Part shown: positions 9,722 to 20,247 of the stretch, piece by piece
Layout: each line of letters opens with the position of its first letter
Position numbering within the stretch: position 1 is the first letter of the stretch
Source: Welwitschia mirabilis
Taxonomy: Eukaryota > Gnetophyta > Gnetopsida > Welwitschiales
Assembly: GCA_051453625.1 (NCBI GenBank)
Contig: JBOZIK010000001.1
Location: 117,191,838-117,216,164 of the forward strand
Direction: 5' to 3'
DNA length: 24,327 nucleotides
Position numbers and translations under genes: made by a program
Notes under the pieces: generated by a model
What the model was told of the DNA's origin: nothing
What the model saw: the letters and a program-made list of their open reading frames with translations, nothing else
The model's database searches: none

Positions 9722-10535
9722 AAATCTACTAATTATAGTATAATGTTTATTTTTAAACTAAGTGAAACACCTAGAATTATTCTTCCATAGGGATGTAGGA
9801 GGTAAATTAAAAATCAAACAAACTAAAAATCTAAAAGTTGAAATAAAAGTAGTGATTTTTAATTGGTAATGTAAGGGAATAAAAATGCTCTAAGGATCTA
9901 GTGATTCATCCAATTCTTCTCCTTTACTCCAAAGATTCCAATATCCTAAAACATGCACTCATCAAGTCATTAAGGCTTAACATGAAGGAATAATATCATC
10001 CACCACATTACTATTAATGTGTCATGGAATCCTCTCGATATTTCACAAACCTTTGTAAGCATGGAAAGTGTGAAGCTTAATGTATAAGACCTATTATACA
10101 ATAGGAATTATAAATCATAAAACTAATTTTAAATAACTCACATGATTCAAAAGAACTTGATAATTAAATAATATTTATCTAAAAATTGCTAATACTATTT
10201 TACTATGCATTAACAATGAAAGAATGAAACCTCCTTTAAGAACTAATTATACCTAAATATTGCTAATACCAAATAAAATTATGCATTAATAATTAAAGGA
10301 TTCAAACCAATTATTTATTAAAATTAAAATAAAAACATTACATCAAATGAAGGAGGAGAAGAAGAATAACTCATCAACTAGACTTAAGCACTTCACTCCC
10401 AAAGAAAGAGTATTAGAGCATCATGGTATTAAAGCCTCAAAATCTTTTCCATGATAAGCCAACTAAAATATGAATACAATGAAGTGTTTAATGCCCTTTT
10501 ATAGGGAGATATGGAGGTGAGGGATGGTCATAGGT

Positions 10536-10865
10536 CTTGGCTTATAGCGTTAGGTAAAAGAGGGGCTTTACCTCTATCATTCTATGATCAACACCATGAT
10601 TGATCCCTCAAGGTATAAAAAGGCAGGAAGAGCCTGGTGGAAGGGAAAAAGTGGTGGGGGCTATTGGCTAGTAGCATTAGTTGGAATTTTTATCATTTAG
10701 CATTAGGTAGATAAGATTCTATCTTATAGTATTTGATGGAGGTTATCTTATAGCATTAGGTAGATAAGATTTTATCTTCTAGTATTAGGTAGAATCTTCA
10801 TCATTTAGTATTTGTTGAAGGTTGTTTTATTACATTTAGTAGATATCATTATGTAGTGCTTAGTG
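10536..10865 (-). repeat. U3 subrepeat array in element B 5' LTR
   Basis: It has the same subrepeat family as 5425-5670, here interrupted by the private 100-base segment. A perfect palindrome, ATAAGAT-TCT-ATCTTAT, occupies 10711-10727. Unit order differs between the two LTRs, as expected for a tandem array that expands and contracts. Confidence 0.6.
10565..10665 (+). other. Segment private to the 5' LTR of B, with a plus-strand TATA-like box
   Basis: Absent from the 3' LTR, where AAAAGAGG runs straight into the subrepeats. It is more GC- and purine-rich than its surroundings. It contains GGTATAAAAAGGC at about 10612-10624, a good TATA match on the strand opposite to the LTR's own promoter. 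No terminal repeats or target duplication were recognised. It could be a small insertion or a part lost from the 3' LTR. Confidence 0.4.
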
Positions 10866-11233
10866 GAGTATTTATCACAATGAGTTCAACATGTGAGCAT
10901 TGAACTTAGATTCCTCTATCAGTGAGTGCAACTGCTACATGTCTCTAATGCCACCTCCACATGCCTTTGTTACATATATTTTAATGCTATTACTATATAT
11001 TGCCACCTCATTTCTCCATTTCCATAATTTATTTAATTAAAATTATGTCCATCTTCTATTATATATCTCAAAACATGGCTAAAGATCTATAATTATCATG
11101 AAGAAAAATGTAATATTAAATTTTATTTTTAAAAAAATAGAAGAATACTTTATGATTAAAATAATTAAATTCATGTCTTCATTTATAATGGTCTAAAACA
11201 CTTAATATAAATGTCATATTTTAAATGTTAATA

Positions 11234-11578
11234 TTAATACTTAGTCACTAACTTAGAAGATACAATAGAAATGTCTTTGGTCAAAGTACTTCTTGTATCT
11301 ATTCTATACATCTTATAACTAGCTTTGCATGCTTTTAATTATTTCTTTTATCTTATAAATTTTTAATTTTATCCTTCATGTATTTTTACTAAATTTAACT
11401 AGCTTATAGGTTTTGCAAATTTTATTTTATGCATTACCTCAAATGAAAAAGATTTAATGGAGGATTGATAGCCTTGATTATAAGTAAATTGTATCAAATG
11501 AAAGTAGTCCTCTCATCTTCTTAGTTTTCACTACTTCATAACTTCTCAAGATGTCTTTCAAGATGTGATTAACACATT
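11234..11578 (-). pseudogene. Element E integrase, middle block
   Basis: From 11573 downwards the minus strand gives VNHILKDILRSYE, a short gap, EDYFHLIQFTYNQGY-QSSIKSFSFEVMHKIK, and near 11240-11300 NRYKKYFDQRHFYCIF, a stop, and VSD. This follows the Ty3/gypsy integrase order after the GQTER motif: VNQ-LEDMLR-Y, then W-DYL-L-EFAYN--YQ-SIKM-PFE-LYG, then A-DRQK-Y-D--R---F-VGD-V. The stretch is bounded by element A on one side and B on the other; each joins it to the neighbouring block in register. Stops and frameshifts show it is dead. Confidence 0.85.
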
Positions 11579-12905
11579 TGTTGCGGTGTATGCAATCTTG
11601 AAGTCTTTTAGGCAAACTTGTAAATCATATAACTTGTAGAAAATACACTCAAGTATAGACAAGAGTTCACCCAAATGTTGTAATCCTAACGAAGACACTA
11701 GGCTCAGAGTTAGAGAATTGAATTCCAAAGATAGTTTTTTGTCTTTTATTTTTTACTGACTGAAAGTAAATAAACAAGTAAATGTAATGTAAGATGAATT
11801 AATATGAAATGCAAGTAAATAGAATGGAAATAAAATGGATTCACTTGATTTCTAATCCTTTTGTTATAAGAACTAGCTTCTAGCCTTTCTGTCACAAAGA
11901 CTATTCTTTCTATAATTCATATCAATTAAGAAGAGTATCTACTAATTTTTAACTAACATAAAATATGAGATCTACCAGGTAGAATATGTAATATGCTATA
12001 TGAAATGGAAGTGCAATGCAAACCTACTACTAACCAAGGTTAACCTTAATAAAGGTTACCTTCATGATCTAAATAAATTATAGAAGTATCACTTAACTAT
12101 GCCCAACTTAAACCATAAGGGACATTCATAGATTTGGATTGTAAAGAGTATTTGTATTAATGAAAATAACTTTACATCCACTTACAATAGGATAATAGCT
12201 CCACAATGGAAGAGACAAGGCCTAAAACCAAGGAAACCTCTTTCTGCAGCTACTGGATAGACCTCCTACCTTCAAGCTTCCATCATAAGCATATCAAGTA
12301 CAAAAGATGATTTGGAAGTAAAGGAGGGAAGGGTATTTGAAAATTTATAATGAACCGTAACCCTAAACATTAGTGAGGAAAACCCTTATTTGATGCCATT
12401 TATAACACTATTTATTATAAACATGTAAAAAAAGTTGTCATCCTATATTCGTCCACACGACAGAGGAGATGACACTACGTTTTTACCTTGGATTGTGTGC
12501 CCATGTGATACCATTAGCTCCATGGGTTATGCTCACATGTTACCAATGCTATCATCTTATATGTCATCTAGACGACCATGCAGACGATGCTCTACCACCA
12601 TGTGCTGCTACCCGTATTGCAGAATTTGTCCACATAATTAAATTTATCATCCCATATATCATGGGGATGATAGTGGGGACGACACCTCTCCTAAGATCCT
12701 TAACTAGCTTAAATCAGCCTTCTTCATCCTTAGTCCTCCTTCCATATGCTAAGTATTAGAACATGCCTAAGATGCCTTCAATTATGTCAAGAATTACATG
12801 TTTTCATGACCATATTATCATCTCTTCATAATCAATAAAATTGCATGTAAACCTATATAAATGTCTTGCAAAAGTACTCCAAATACACAAATTGGCAATG
12901 TAACA
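11579..12905 (-). repeat. 3' LTR of element A
   Basis: On the minus strand it starts TGTTACATTGCC and ends CACCGCAACA, giving the terminal pair TGTT/AACA. It aligns with 18884-20247 and, inverted, with 21303-22654. Compared with those it lacks about 16 bases near its start (the GGAATTTGATGATG segment). Three palindromic motif copies lie at 12434-12474, 12551-12590 and 12643-12685. Purines just before it (AAGTATAGGG, 12909-12918) may be the remnant of the polypurine tract. Open frames at 12435-12759 come from the repeat motif, not from a gene. Confidence 0.85.
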
Positions 12906-14057
12906 TAGCCCTATACTTAGCCTTGTTAGTCCTTGACAAAGTAGATGATCAACTAGTTTGTGAGCCAATTTGACTAAGATAATAATCAACTAAAGAAATG
13001 GAATTTAAGTTCTATTTATCATGCACTAATAGATGACAACAATTCATTAATACAATTACTACTATAGTTATAAGTCCACTACTTAAACTCATCACAATAG
13101 TTCAAATAAATGTCATACACATAAACAAGTCAATGAATGTAACAATTATAGTTCAGAAAAATGATAATGTGTATGTATAAACTAAGATGATAATGCTGAA
13201 CTGACATGTAATCTTAAGTAGTAATAATCTCAAAGAATAATGCATGAAAAGCTCATTAATGTTTTCTATAAGGGCAAAGTATAGGATTAATCATGGCATT
13301 CTTTTTTCCTTTAAATGATCTGAAATAAAGCTTTGCTAGAAAATCAGTGAGTGTGCTACCTGCTCCTGCTAAATAAATTTCATGAAATGTATTCACATAA
13401 CATGCAATCATGTCCAAATAACTCATCATAAGTATGTATCATCCAAGCTTAAAATGATCGTTTAAAATTGATAGATTTTTGTTGTAATATTTCAGAAGAA
13501 AGCTTGGAGAACTATCCTGCCCACTCACAGGAAAAACAAGACGTCTTGGAGTGCATAAAAGAAAAAAGAAATGACTATCATCCCCTATGTCATGAGGACG
13601 ACATACTGAGATGGTAGTTTTCAAAATAAGTCATTTAGACCAATTAGAAAAAATTCTAAAAAAATTTGACAGCAAGTATTGGAAAAGCGACAAAAAAACC
13701 AAATGAAGAAAAATGTGAAGAATTTATCCTAAAAAATAGAAATATGTAGAAAGAAAATAATGAGATCATAACCATACATTAAATATAAAAAGAAATGCTC
13801 ATAAGTATTCCTCTAATGTGTATGAATGTTCAAAAATCTGCAAGTGGATGTATGAAAAATTATAAAACTACATAGAAAAACATTAGAAAAAAAACAAAAA
13901 TATCACATTAATCAAAGTGAAAGAAATGTGTCAATTGATAGTGTAGAAAAGAAAAATAGCCCTTATAAAAAAAACCTATAAGTGAAAATAAAAAGACAAC
14001 TAGAGAGCTACCAAATGATTAGGTTCTAATTATGATGTAGAAAAAGATACTGTAATG

Positions 14058-14370
14058 NNNNNNNNNNNNNNNNNNNNNNNNNNNNNNNNNNNNNNNNNNN
14101 NNNNNNNNNNNNNNNNNNNNNNNNNNNNNNNNNNNNNNNNNNNNNNNNNNNNNNNNNNNNNNNNNNNNNNNNNNNNNNNNNNNNNNNNNNNNNNNNNNNN
14201 NNNNNNNNNNNNNNNNNNNNNNNNNNNNNNNNNNNNNNNNNNNNNNNNNNNNNNNNNNNNNNNNNNNNNNNNNNNNNNNNNNNNNNNNNNNNNNNNNNNN
14301 NNNNNNNNNNNNNNNNNNNNNNNNNNNNNNNNNNNNNNNNNNNNNNNNNNNNNNNNNNNNNNNNNNNNNN
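14058..14370. other. Assembly gap (313 N)
   Basis: Run of N inside the 3' half of element A. Open frames reported across it are meaningless. Confidence 1.
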
Positions 14371-14648
14371 TCTAGAAAATAAGCAATGCCTCTGATGACA
14401 CTAAAGACACCATTGATCTTGTAGCATCTAACTACAAGTTTATTCTTACCATGATAAAGGGAGTGTAGCCACTGTTAGAAGAGTGAGAACCCGTACAGCA
14501 TGGCCAATTGACCTCCTAGTGGAGTTCCCACAACTATCATATCACACTAACAAAGGCTTCTCTCAGGAATATTTGCCCTAGTGTGCTTGTGGTAGGACAT
14601 CATGATGGCGATATTTTAAGATATAACATGAAAAAACATGGCATAAAT

Positions 14649-14691
14649 TTTTTCTTTCTTTCTTTTTCTTTTCTTTTCTTATTCTTTTCTT
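14649..14691 (-). repeat. Polypyrimidine/polypurine simple repeat
   Basis: TTTCTTTC- and TTTTC-type repeats on the plus strand make a GAAA-rich purine tract on the sense strand of element A. It is probably a microsatellite. It is too far from the 3' LTR (1.7 kb) to be the primary polypurine tract but could be an internal one. Confidence 0.6.
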
Positions 14692-15282
14692 ACATAAATT
14701 CCACATGACCAAATACTCAAAAGGATAAAAGTGAAGTGAGAAGATAAATAATAAGGAAGAACATGCTAAAACAACTGATTACTCATACCATTGAAAGAAA
14801 ATAAAAGATTTAAGACATCTTCCTTCAAAATGAAGTTCATAGACATATGAATGTCTGAAGACTGACTGAAGCCAATCTTATTATTACAAATTTTCAAGCA
14901 AAATATTTACTAATCATGATAACTTCATAAAGTAAAACATTAGTCAAGTTAAAGATATTCAAGTAATAACATGAGATTTACCAAATAAATTGGCTAAAGA
15001 AGAATTTAGATAATAGCAGGGGAAAAATTCCAACATAAGTGCTTCTATCATGTTAGAGGTTAATTAATAAATATTTCAATGATTCTTTAACCTTTTACCC
15101 ATTAACTTCCAAATTCCCTAAGTGTTTAGATTGGAAGTTTAAATATAACCATTTAAAATGTACTTTTTCTAAAAGATAAGAACTTAATCATTGAGATGTT
15201 CAACTAGTTATTGTATTTTTTGAGAAAAATAAGGGCCAAACCAAATAGAAACCAATTGATAAAACATAAAGGGTATATCATT

Positions 15283-15600
15283 TCAAAGTAAAATCAATTG
15301 GATATTAAAAAAATAAAATGATAAAACTTTAATGGCATAATTTTCAAAATTAAAATAAGAGATAAAAAAGTGATAAATTTCATTGTCAAATAATCTCTTA
15401 TGAAAATAGTAGAAATCATGAGTATCATTAGATAATTCATTTAAGGCACTACTCATAGAATGAATCCAAGAAATCTTTAAGGTCTTTTGAGAATGTTTCA
15501 TAAGATGAAGAAACTCCTTAAGATTTAAATGAAAGTATGAATTATCATAAAAAAGATAAAGCTTTCACCAATATAAAATTTCAAGATATTTCAAGTCAAA
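15283..15600 (-). pseudogene. Element A gag-like frame, frameshifted tail
   Basis: The 228-residue frame ends at 15591, but another minus-strand frame carries on with good protein character: FPKFDLKYLEILYW, a stop, YDNSYFHLNLKEFLHLMKHS, and then an open run from 15501 to 15283 (SWIHSMSSALNELSNDTHDF). The most economical reading is a frameshift near 15600-15620 in one decaying frame. The function of this tail is unknown. Confidence 0.45.
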
Positions 15601-16337
15601 CTTTGGAAAAGAATAACTATTAAAAGCACAAGGTATAGTGGACTTGGTAAAAAAGAATGAATGTTACTTTGAGGGTCACATGAATGTTTAAAAGGAAGAG
15701 ATTGAGAGACAAGATTAATGGACTTTTGGACGTAATGAATGTTATAAGAGTTAAGGAAAGAAACATAACCTTGAGAATTATATGAAGGTATAATTGGAAG
15801 AGATAGAAAAAGATTATTATAATCAAGGTTATGAGGTAATGTGAAGGTGGAAGTGGATGTGGAAGGAGGAGTGGAGGAAAGGATGTAATTTAAAATTAAA
15901 CATGAAGGTATAGATGGGAAGAATGTAGAAAAATGGGTAGAATGAACAAGTCTATTCTTTAAGAAGTTGGAATAAATCTCTATGGGTTCTTTATTACTTT
16001 CAATTTCTTCACTAGTATTCATGTCATTATGTTGTTGGATTGTTTTTGTACTTTCCTCACCATTGTTTATTACTATATCTTCCTTCTCTTGTTTAAGATT
16101 ACTTTCATTCTCTAAATGATTGGATTCATCAAAAATATTATCAAGATAAATAAGAGAATCATATTCATCATTGATTGAAATGTTTTTAGTTTTCTCATGA
16201 TTGGATTCCTTATCTTGATTGTCTAATAATAAATTAATGGTAAGGATATAATCTAATATCTTACTATCATCCTCCAATAAGTGGTTATCTTCATCCCAAT
16301 TATTGAGATGTTGAGTTTTGTTATTATTATCTCCTTT
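15591..16337 (-). pseudogene. Element A gag-like frame, acidic C-terminal part
   Basis: It is open for 249 codons, from just after a TGA (16338-16340) to a stop at 15591-15593. The apparent start at 16277 is TTG, so no true start is present. The first part is very acidic and Asn/Glu-rich (LEDDSKILDYILTINLLLDN, HEKTKNISINDEYDS); the second is Ser/Pro/Thr-rich (STPPSTSTSTFTLPHNLDYN). Element C encodes the same first part in the same order (EVLDYIPTIHLLLDN, 24266-24310), so this is a conserved family protein, not chance. At the position where C has a TGA (24231), A has TGG. No nucleic-acid-binding or protease motif is seen. It is probably the region downstream of the Gag core. Confidence 0.65.
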
Positions 16338-16808
16338 TCACTTATCTCTTAATGAGTGGAATGTTGAAGTTTGATTCACAAATCCATCTTTAAATTGAAA
16401 GCAAGAATTATTATCATCAGTGATTTTTAAGTTTTTCATTTTCCTGAAGGTAGGATGGAGTACAATAGTTGTGATGATGTTGTATTATAAAAGATCCTTG
16501 AATATGTAAAGAGATTGTTGCAAGTTTTCAACTAATTTCTCCAAGTTCTTATTGGTGTTTTCTTGGTTTTCATCATTTCACCAATCATTTCTCTTAAGGA
16601 GTCTTGTTCTTCTTTATAGTAGTTGATGAAAGATGGTTCTTCTTAGTAGAAATGTTTGAAAGATGATTGGGATTGAACAAGATGATTATAAGAAGTTTGT
16701 CTAAATAAGGTGGAATCCCTAAAATATGGTGAATTTTCATCATTATATTGATATGAGATTTGAAGAGAAGAGGGGAAAGAATAGGTAGGTTGAAAAGAAG
16801 AAGGGGCC
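16338..16808 (-). pseudogene. Element A gag-like frame, upstream part
   Basis: From the gap edge at 16808 the minus strand gives PSSFQPTYSFPSSLQISYQ, ENSPYFRDSTLFRQTSYNH, EEPSFINYYKEEQDSLREMI and, lower, NLKITDDNNSCFQFKDG. Element C has the equivalent order: PSYFQPFYCF, SPHFRDFTSF, EEPSSMTYYKKENDPLKEII, NESCF. Stops and small frameshifts separate the pieces. The shared order identifies the same gag-related protein in both elements; the N-terminal half is lost in the gap at 16809-17542. Confidence 0.6.
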
Positions 16809-17542
16809 NNNNNNNNNNNNNNNNNNNNNNNNNNNNNNNNNNNNNNNNNNNNNNNNNNNNNNNNNNNNNNNNNNNNNNNNNNNNNNNNNNNNNNNNNNNN
16901 NNNNNNNNNNNNNNNNNNNNNNNNNNNNNNNNNNNNNNNNNNNNNNNNNNNNNNNNNNNNNNNNNNNNNNNNNNNNNNNNNNNNNNNNNNNNNNNNNNNN
17001 NNNNNNNNNNNNNNNNNNNNNNNNNNNNNNNNNNNNNNNNNNNNNNNNNNNNNNNNNNNNNNNNNNNNNNNNNNNNNNNNNNNNNNNNNNNNNNNNNNNN
17101 NNNNNNNNNNNNNNNNNNNNNNNNNNNNNNNNNNNNNNNNNNNNNNNNNNNNNNNNNNNNNNNNNNNNNNNNNNNNNNNNNNNNNNNNNNNNNNNNNNNN
17201 NNNNNNNNNNNNNNNNNNNNNNNNNNNNNNNNNNNNNNNNNNNNNNNNNNNNNNNNNNNNNNNNNNNNNNNNNNNNNNNNNNNNNNNNNNNNNNNNNNNN
17301 NNNNNNNNNNNNNNNNNNNNNNNNNNNNNNNNNNNNNNNNNNNNNNNNNNNNNNNNNNNNNNNNNNNNNNNNNNNNNNNNNNNNNNNNNNNNNNNNNNNN
17401 NNNNNNNNNNNNNNNNNNNNNNNNNNNNNNNNNNNNNNNNNNNNNNNNNNNNNNNNNNNNNNNNNNNNNNNNNNNNNNNNNNNNNNNNNNNNNNNNNNNN
17501 NNNNNNNNNNNNNNNNNNNNNNNNNNNNNNNNNNNNNNNNNN
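16809..17542. other. Assembly gap (734 N)
   Basis: Run of N within the gag-like region of element A. By comparison with element C it should contain the basic 22-residue repeats. Confidence 1.
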
Positions 17543-17771
17543 ATGATAAGGAAGATAGGTACATAATAAAGATTAAGATTCTTGGATAGTTTATCATTTT
17601 AGATTGCTATTTCATAACACTCAAAGGATGTGGAATCATTATTGCAAATTGACTAAACAGAGAAAAAAATCTAATAGTAAGATAGAGAAAAGAAAGAAAT
17701 TCTAGAATTTGTGTACCTCTGTTATGCATACCTAGATTTTTATTTGAAGTCAAATAATTCTTGAAGTTTTT
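17543..17771 (-). pseudogene. Element A leader/gag fragment between gaps
   Basis: The minus strand is open from the gap edge to a stop at 17607 and reads KNFKNYLTSNKNLGMHNRGT then QILEFLSFLYLTIRFF. At DNA level AGAATTATTTGACTTC and the bases after it match element C at about 23199-23265 (AGAATTATTCAACTTTT, then AGGTACATAAGTTTCAAGAATT). The homology is clear, but whether this part was translated in the ancestor is uncertain. Confidence 0.45.
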
Positions 17772-18440
17772 NNNNNNNNNNNNNNNNNNNNNNNNNNNNN
17801 NNNNNNNNNNNNNNNNNNNNNNNNNNNNNNNNNNNNNNNNNNNNNNNNNNNNNNNNNNNNNNNNNNNNNNNNNNNNNNNNNNNNNNNNNNNNNNNNNNNN
17901 NNNNNNNNNNNNNNNNNNNNNNNNNNNNNNNNNNNNNNNNNNNNNNNNNNNNNNNNNNNNNNNNNNNNNNNNNNNNNNNNNNNNNNNNNNNNNNNNNNNN
18001 NNNNNNNNNNNNNNNNNNNNNNNNNNNNNNNNNNNNNNNNNNNNNNNNNNNNNNNNNNNNNNNNNNNNNNNNNNNNNNNNNNNNNNNNNNNNNNNNNNNN
18101 NNNNNNNNNNNNNNNNNNNNNNNNNNNNNNNNNNNNNNNNNNNNNNNNNNNNNNNNNNNNNNNNNNNNNNNNNNNNNNNNNNNNNNNNNNNNNNNNNNNN
18201 NNNNNNNNNNNNNNNNNNNNNNNNNNNNNNNNNNNNNNNNNNNNNNNNNNNNNNNNNNNNNNNNNNNNNNNNNNNNNNNNNNNNNNNNNNNNNNNNNNNN
18301 NNNNNNNNNNNNNNNNNNNNNNNNNNNNNNNNNNNNNNNNNNNNNNNNNNNNNNNNNNNNNNNNNNNNNNNNNNNNNNNNNNNNNNNNNNNNNNNNNNNN
18401 NNNNNNNNNNNNNNNNNNNNNNNNNNNNNNNNNNNNNNNN
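17772..18440. other. Assembly gap (669 N)
   Basis: Run of N in the leader of element A, beside the palindromic repeat array. The array may be the reason for the gap, and more copies may be hidden in it. Confidence 1.
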
Positions 18441-18443
18441 TAA

Positions 18444-18712
18444 ACTGTCATCCACTTGGTCATGGAGACGACAAGGAGGATGACGATCACAGAAAGACTG
18501 AACTCAAAAAAAATTGCAGAACTCTAAAAACTACAAAAATAAACTACAAAAATCAAGACTGTCATCCCTACTATTATGGGGATGATAGATAGGACGATAG
18601 TACTTTATTATAAACTATGAACAGAAGAAAAGTTACAAAAATAGAAACTAAATTTAAAATTTCAAAACTATCATGCCCTATGTCATCTGGATGATAGGGA
18701 GAATGATAGGGT
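18444..18712 (-). repeat. Leader palindrome array of element A (three copies visible)
   Basis: Copies are at 18444-18490, 18557-18600 and 18667-18712, spaced about 110 bases apart. Each has GTCATCC or TATCATC on the left, a central CATGA or TATTATGG segment and GGATGAYAG on the right, so each can fold on itself. The A-rich DNA between copies (ACTACAAAAATAAA, GTTACAAAAATAGAAAC) is also repeated, making a tandem unit of about 110 bases. The same motif is found in the LTRs and in element C. Confidence 0.7.
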
Positions 18713-18861
18713 CCCTAAAAGTTACAAAAAATAAAATTTTGCAAAAATAAATCTACCTTAAATTACACTAGAAATACAACATTAATTCAAATAAATAACT
18801 TGAACAAAAAAATTCAAGGTACTTATCTGGTTAACGACAATCCTCTTAGCTCCTTGCAGCC

Positions 18862-18880
18862 TTCCCCGATAATGGCACCA
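18862..18880 (-). promoter_or_regulatory. tRNA-Asp-type primer-binding site of element A
   Basis: The minus strand reads TGGTGCCATTATCGGGGAA, three bases (TTT) after the LTR end CACAACA. Against the Athila/Tat site TGGCGCCGTTGCCGGGGA, 14 of 18 bases match and all mismatches are transitions. This fixes the 5' LTR end and the element's orientation. Confidence 0.8.
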
Positions 18881-18883
18881 AAA

Positions 18884-20247
18884 TGTTGTGGTGTGAATTT
18901 ATGCAATCTTGAAGTATTTTAGGTAAATCTGTAAATCATATAACTTGCAAAAAACACATGCTAGTCTAGAGGGGAGTTCATCCAAATGTTGTAATTCTAA
19001 TGAAGGCACTAGGCTCAGAGTTAGAGAATTGATTTTCAAAGGTAGTTTTTGGTCTTTTATATTTTACTGACTAAAAGTAAATAAACAAGTAAATTCAGTG
19101 CAAGATAAATGAATATGAAATGCAAGTGAATGGAATAGAAACAAAATGGATTCACTTGATTCCTAATCCTTCTGTCATAAGGACTAGCTTCTAGCCTTTT
19201 TGTCATAAAGACTATTCTTCCTATAATTTATATCAATTAAGAAGAGTATCTACTGATTCTTAACCAACATAAACAATGAGATCTACCAAGTAGAATATGC
19301 AATATGCAATATGAAATGGAAATACAATGAAAACCTACTACTAACCAAGGCTAACCTTAACAAACATTGCCATCATAATCTAAATAAATAATAGAACTAT
19401 CACTTAACTATAACCAACTTAAACCATAAGGGACATTCACAGAATTGGAATGCAAAGAGTATTTGTATTAATGAAAATAAATCTACTTCTACTTACAATA
19501 GAATAACAAAACCTCAATGGAAGAGATATGATCTAACATCAAGAAAACTCTTTTTTGCANNNNNNNNNNNNNNNNNNNNNNNNNNNNNNNNNNNNNNNNN
19601 NNNNNNNNNNNNNNNNNNNNNNNNNNNNNNNNNNNNNNNNNNNNNNNNNNNNNNNNNNNNNNNNNNNNNNNNNNNNNNNNNNNNNNNNNNNNNNNNNNNN
19701 NNNNNNNNNNNNNNNNNNNNNNCTATTTACAACAATATTTATTGTGGGCATGTAAAAACAGTTGTTGTCCTATTTGTCATCCACATGATAGAGGGGACGC
19801 CACCATCTTTTTGCCTTGGGTTGTATGCCCATGTGATACCATAAGCCCTATGAGTTGTGCCTGCATGTTACCTATGCTACCATCCTATAGGTCATCCAAA
19901 CGATCATGCGGACAATGCTCTGCCATCATGTATTGCTCTTAGTATTGTAACCTTTGTCCATGTAATCAAGGTTATTGTCCTACATGTCATGGGAATGACA
20001 GTGAGGACAACATATCTCCTAAGCTTCTTAAGTAGTTTAGATCAGACTTCTTCATTCTTAGTCCTCCTTTCATATGCTAAGTATTAGAACATGCCTAAAA
20101 TGCCTTCAATTATGCTAAGAATTACATGTTTTCATGATTATCTTATCGTCTCTTCATAATCAGAAGAATTGCATCTAAAGCTATATAAATGTCCTGCAAA
20201 AGTACTTCAAATACATCATCAAATTCCTACAAATCGGCATTACAACA
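18884..20247 (-). repeat. 5' LTR of element A
   Basis: On the minus strand it begins TGTTGTAATGCC and ends CACCACAACA. It is homologous to 11579-12905 (direct) and 21303-22654 (inverted). Three palindromic motif copies lie in U3 at 19761-19802, 19879-19918 and 19971-20012. The N gap 19560-19722 covers the place where the promoter is expected. Open frames at 19742-20087 are motif shadows and correspond to the equivalent ones in the 3' LTR. Confidence 0.85.
19560..19722. other. Assembly gap (163 N)
   Basis: Run of N in the 5' LTR of element A, over the expected TATA/R region. Confidence 1.

Larger units (their letters stand above)
4601..11233 (-). mobile_element. Element B: non-autonomous Ty3/gypsy-like LTR retrotransposon
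   Basis: Two long direct repeats (4601-6042 and 9734-11233) flank a 3.7-kb internal region, with a TTAAT duplication at both outer ends. The TATA box in each repeat, the primer site at 9703-9721 and the purine run at the left repeat all point to the minus strand. The right copy is therefore the 5' LTR and the left copy the 3' LTR. The primer site is the tRNA-Asp type used by Athila/Tat elements. Only a gag-tail relic and short broken frames remain inside. No protease, reverse transcriptase, RNase H or integrase could be read, and 3.7 kb is too short for a full gag-pol. It is inserted in the integrase of element E. A LARD-like derivative or an internally deleted copy are both possible. Confidence 0.8.
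9734..11233 (-). repeat. 5' LTR of element B
   Basis: This is the full-length partner of 4601-6042, with the TATA box CCCTATAAAAGGG at 10494-10506 and the U3 subrepeat array at 10536-10865. The inner end has decayed from TG to TA on the plus strand, and the outer end lost one or two bases just before the TTAAT duplication. It carries about 100 bases (10565-10665) that are absent from the 3' LTR. Confidence 0.75.
12906..15282. other. Element A 3' internal region, no coding signal
   Basis: This AT-rich stretch holds a 313-base gap, a very A-rich stretch (13660-14050), one palindromic motif copy at 13573-13604 and a pyrimidine tract at 14649-14691. A higher-GC block at 14440-14600 stands out, but its frames are closed and I do not recognise it. 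No reverse transcriptase or integrase is seen. The 61-residue frames at 12804-12989 and 13439-13624 look fortuitous. Confidence 0.5.
11579..20247 (-). mobile_element. Element A: non-autonomous Athila/Tat-like LTR retrotransposon
   Basis: LTRs at 11579-12905 (3') and 18884-20247 (5') flank about 6 kb. The primer site at 18862-18880 is of the tRNA-Asp type. Flanking pentamers are ACATT (11574-11578) and TCATT (20248-20252), a 4-of-5 duplication. Inside are a leader with palindromic repeats, a gag-like frame (15283-17771, interrupted by gaps) and about 2.4 kb without coding signal. No pol domains were read, although two gaps could hide some coding sequence. The two LTRs look roughly 85% identical by eye over their first 250 bases, so the insertion is old. 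It is the same family as element C and lies in the integrase of element E. Confidence 0.85.

Noticed and set aside
12435-12759. Overlapping frames 12435-12641 and 12469-12759 with counterparts at 19742-20087, Cys-rich (suggesting a small secreted protein)
   Set aside because: They lie on the antisense strand of the A LTRs and derive from the palindromic motif copies; their similarity reflects LTR homology, not a gene.
14055-19755. Long open frames made mostly of X (14055-14375, 16743-17597, 16760-17566, 17607-18490, 19539-19755)
   Set aside because: They exist only because N runs contain no stop codons; the real sequence at their edges is short or belongs to element A in another frame.
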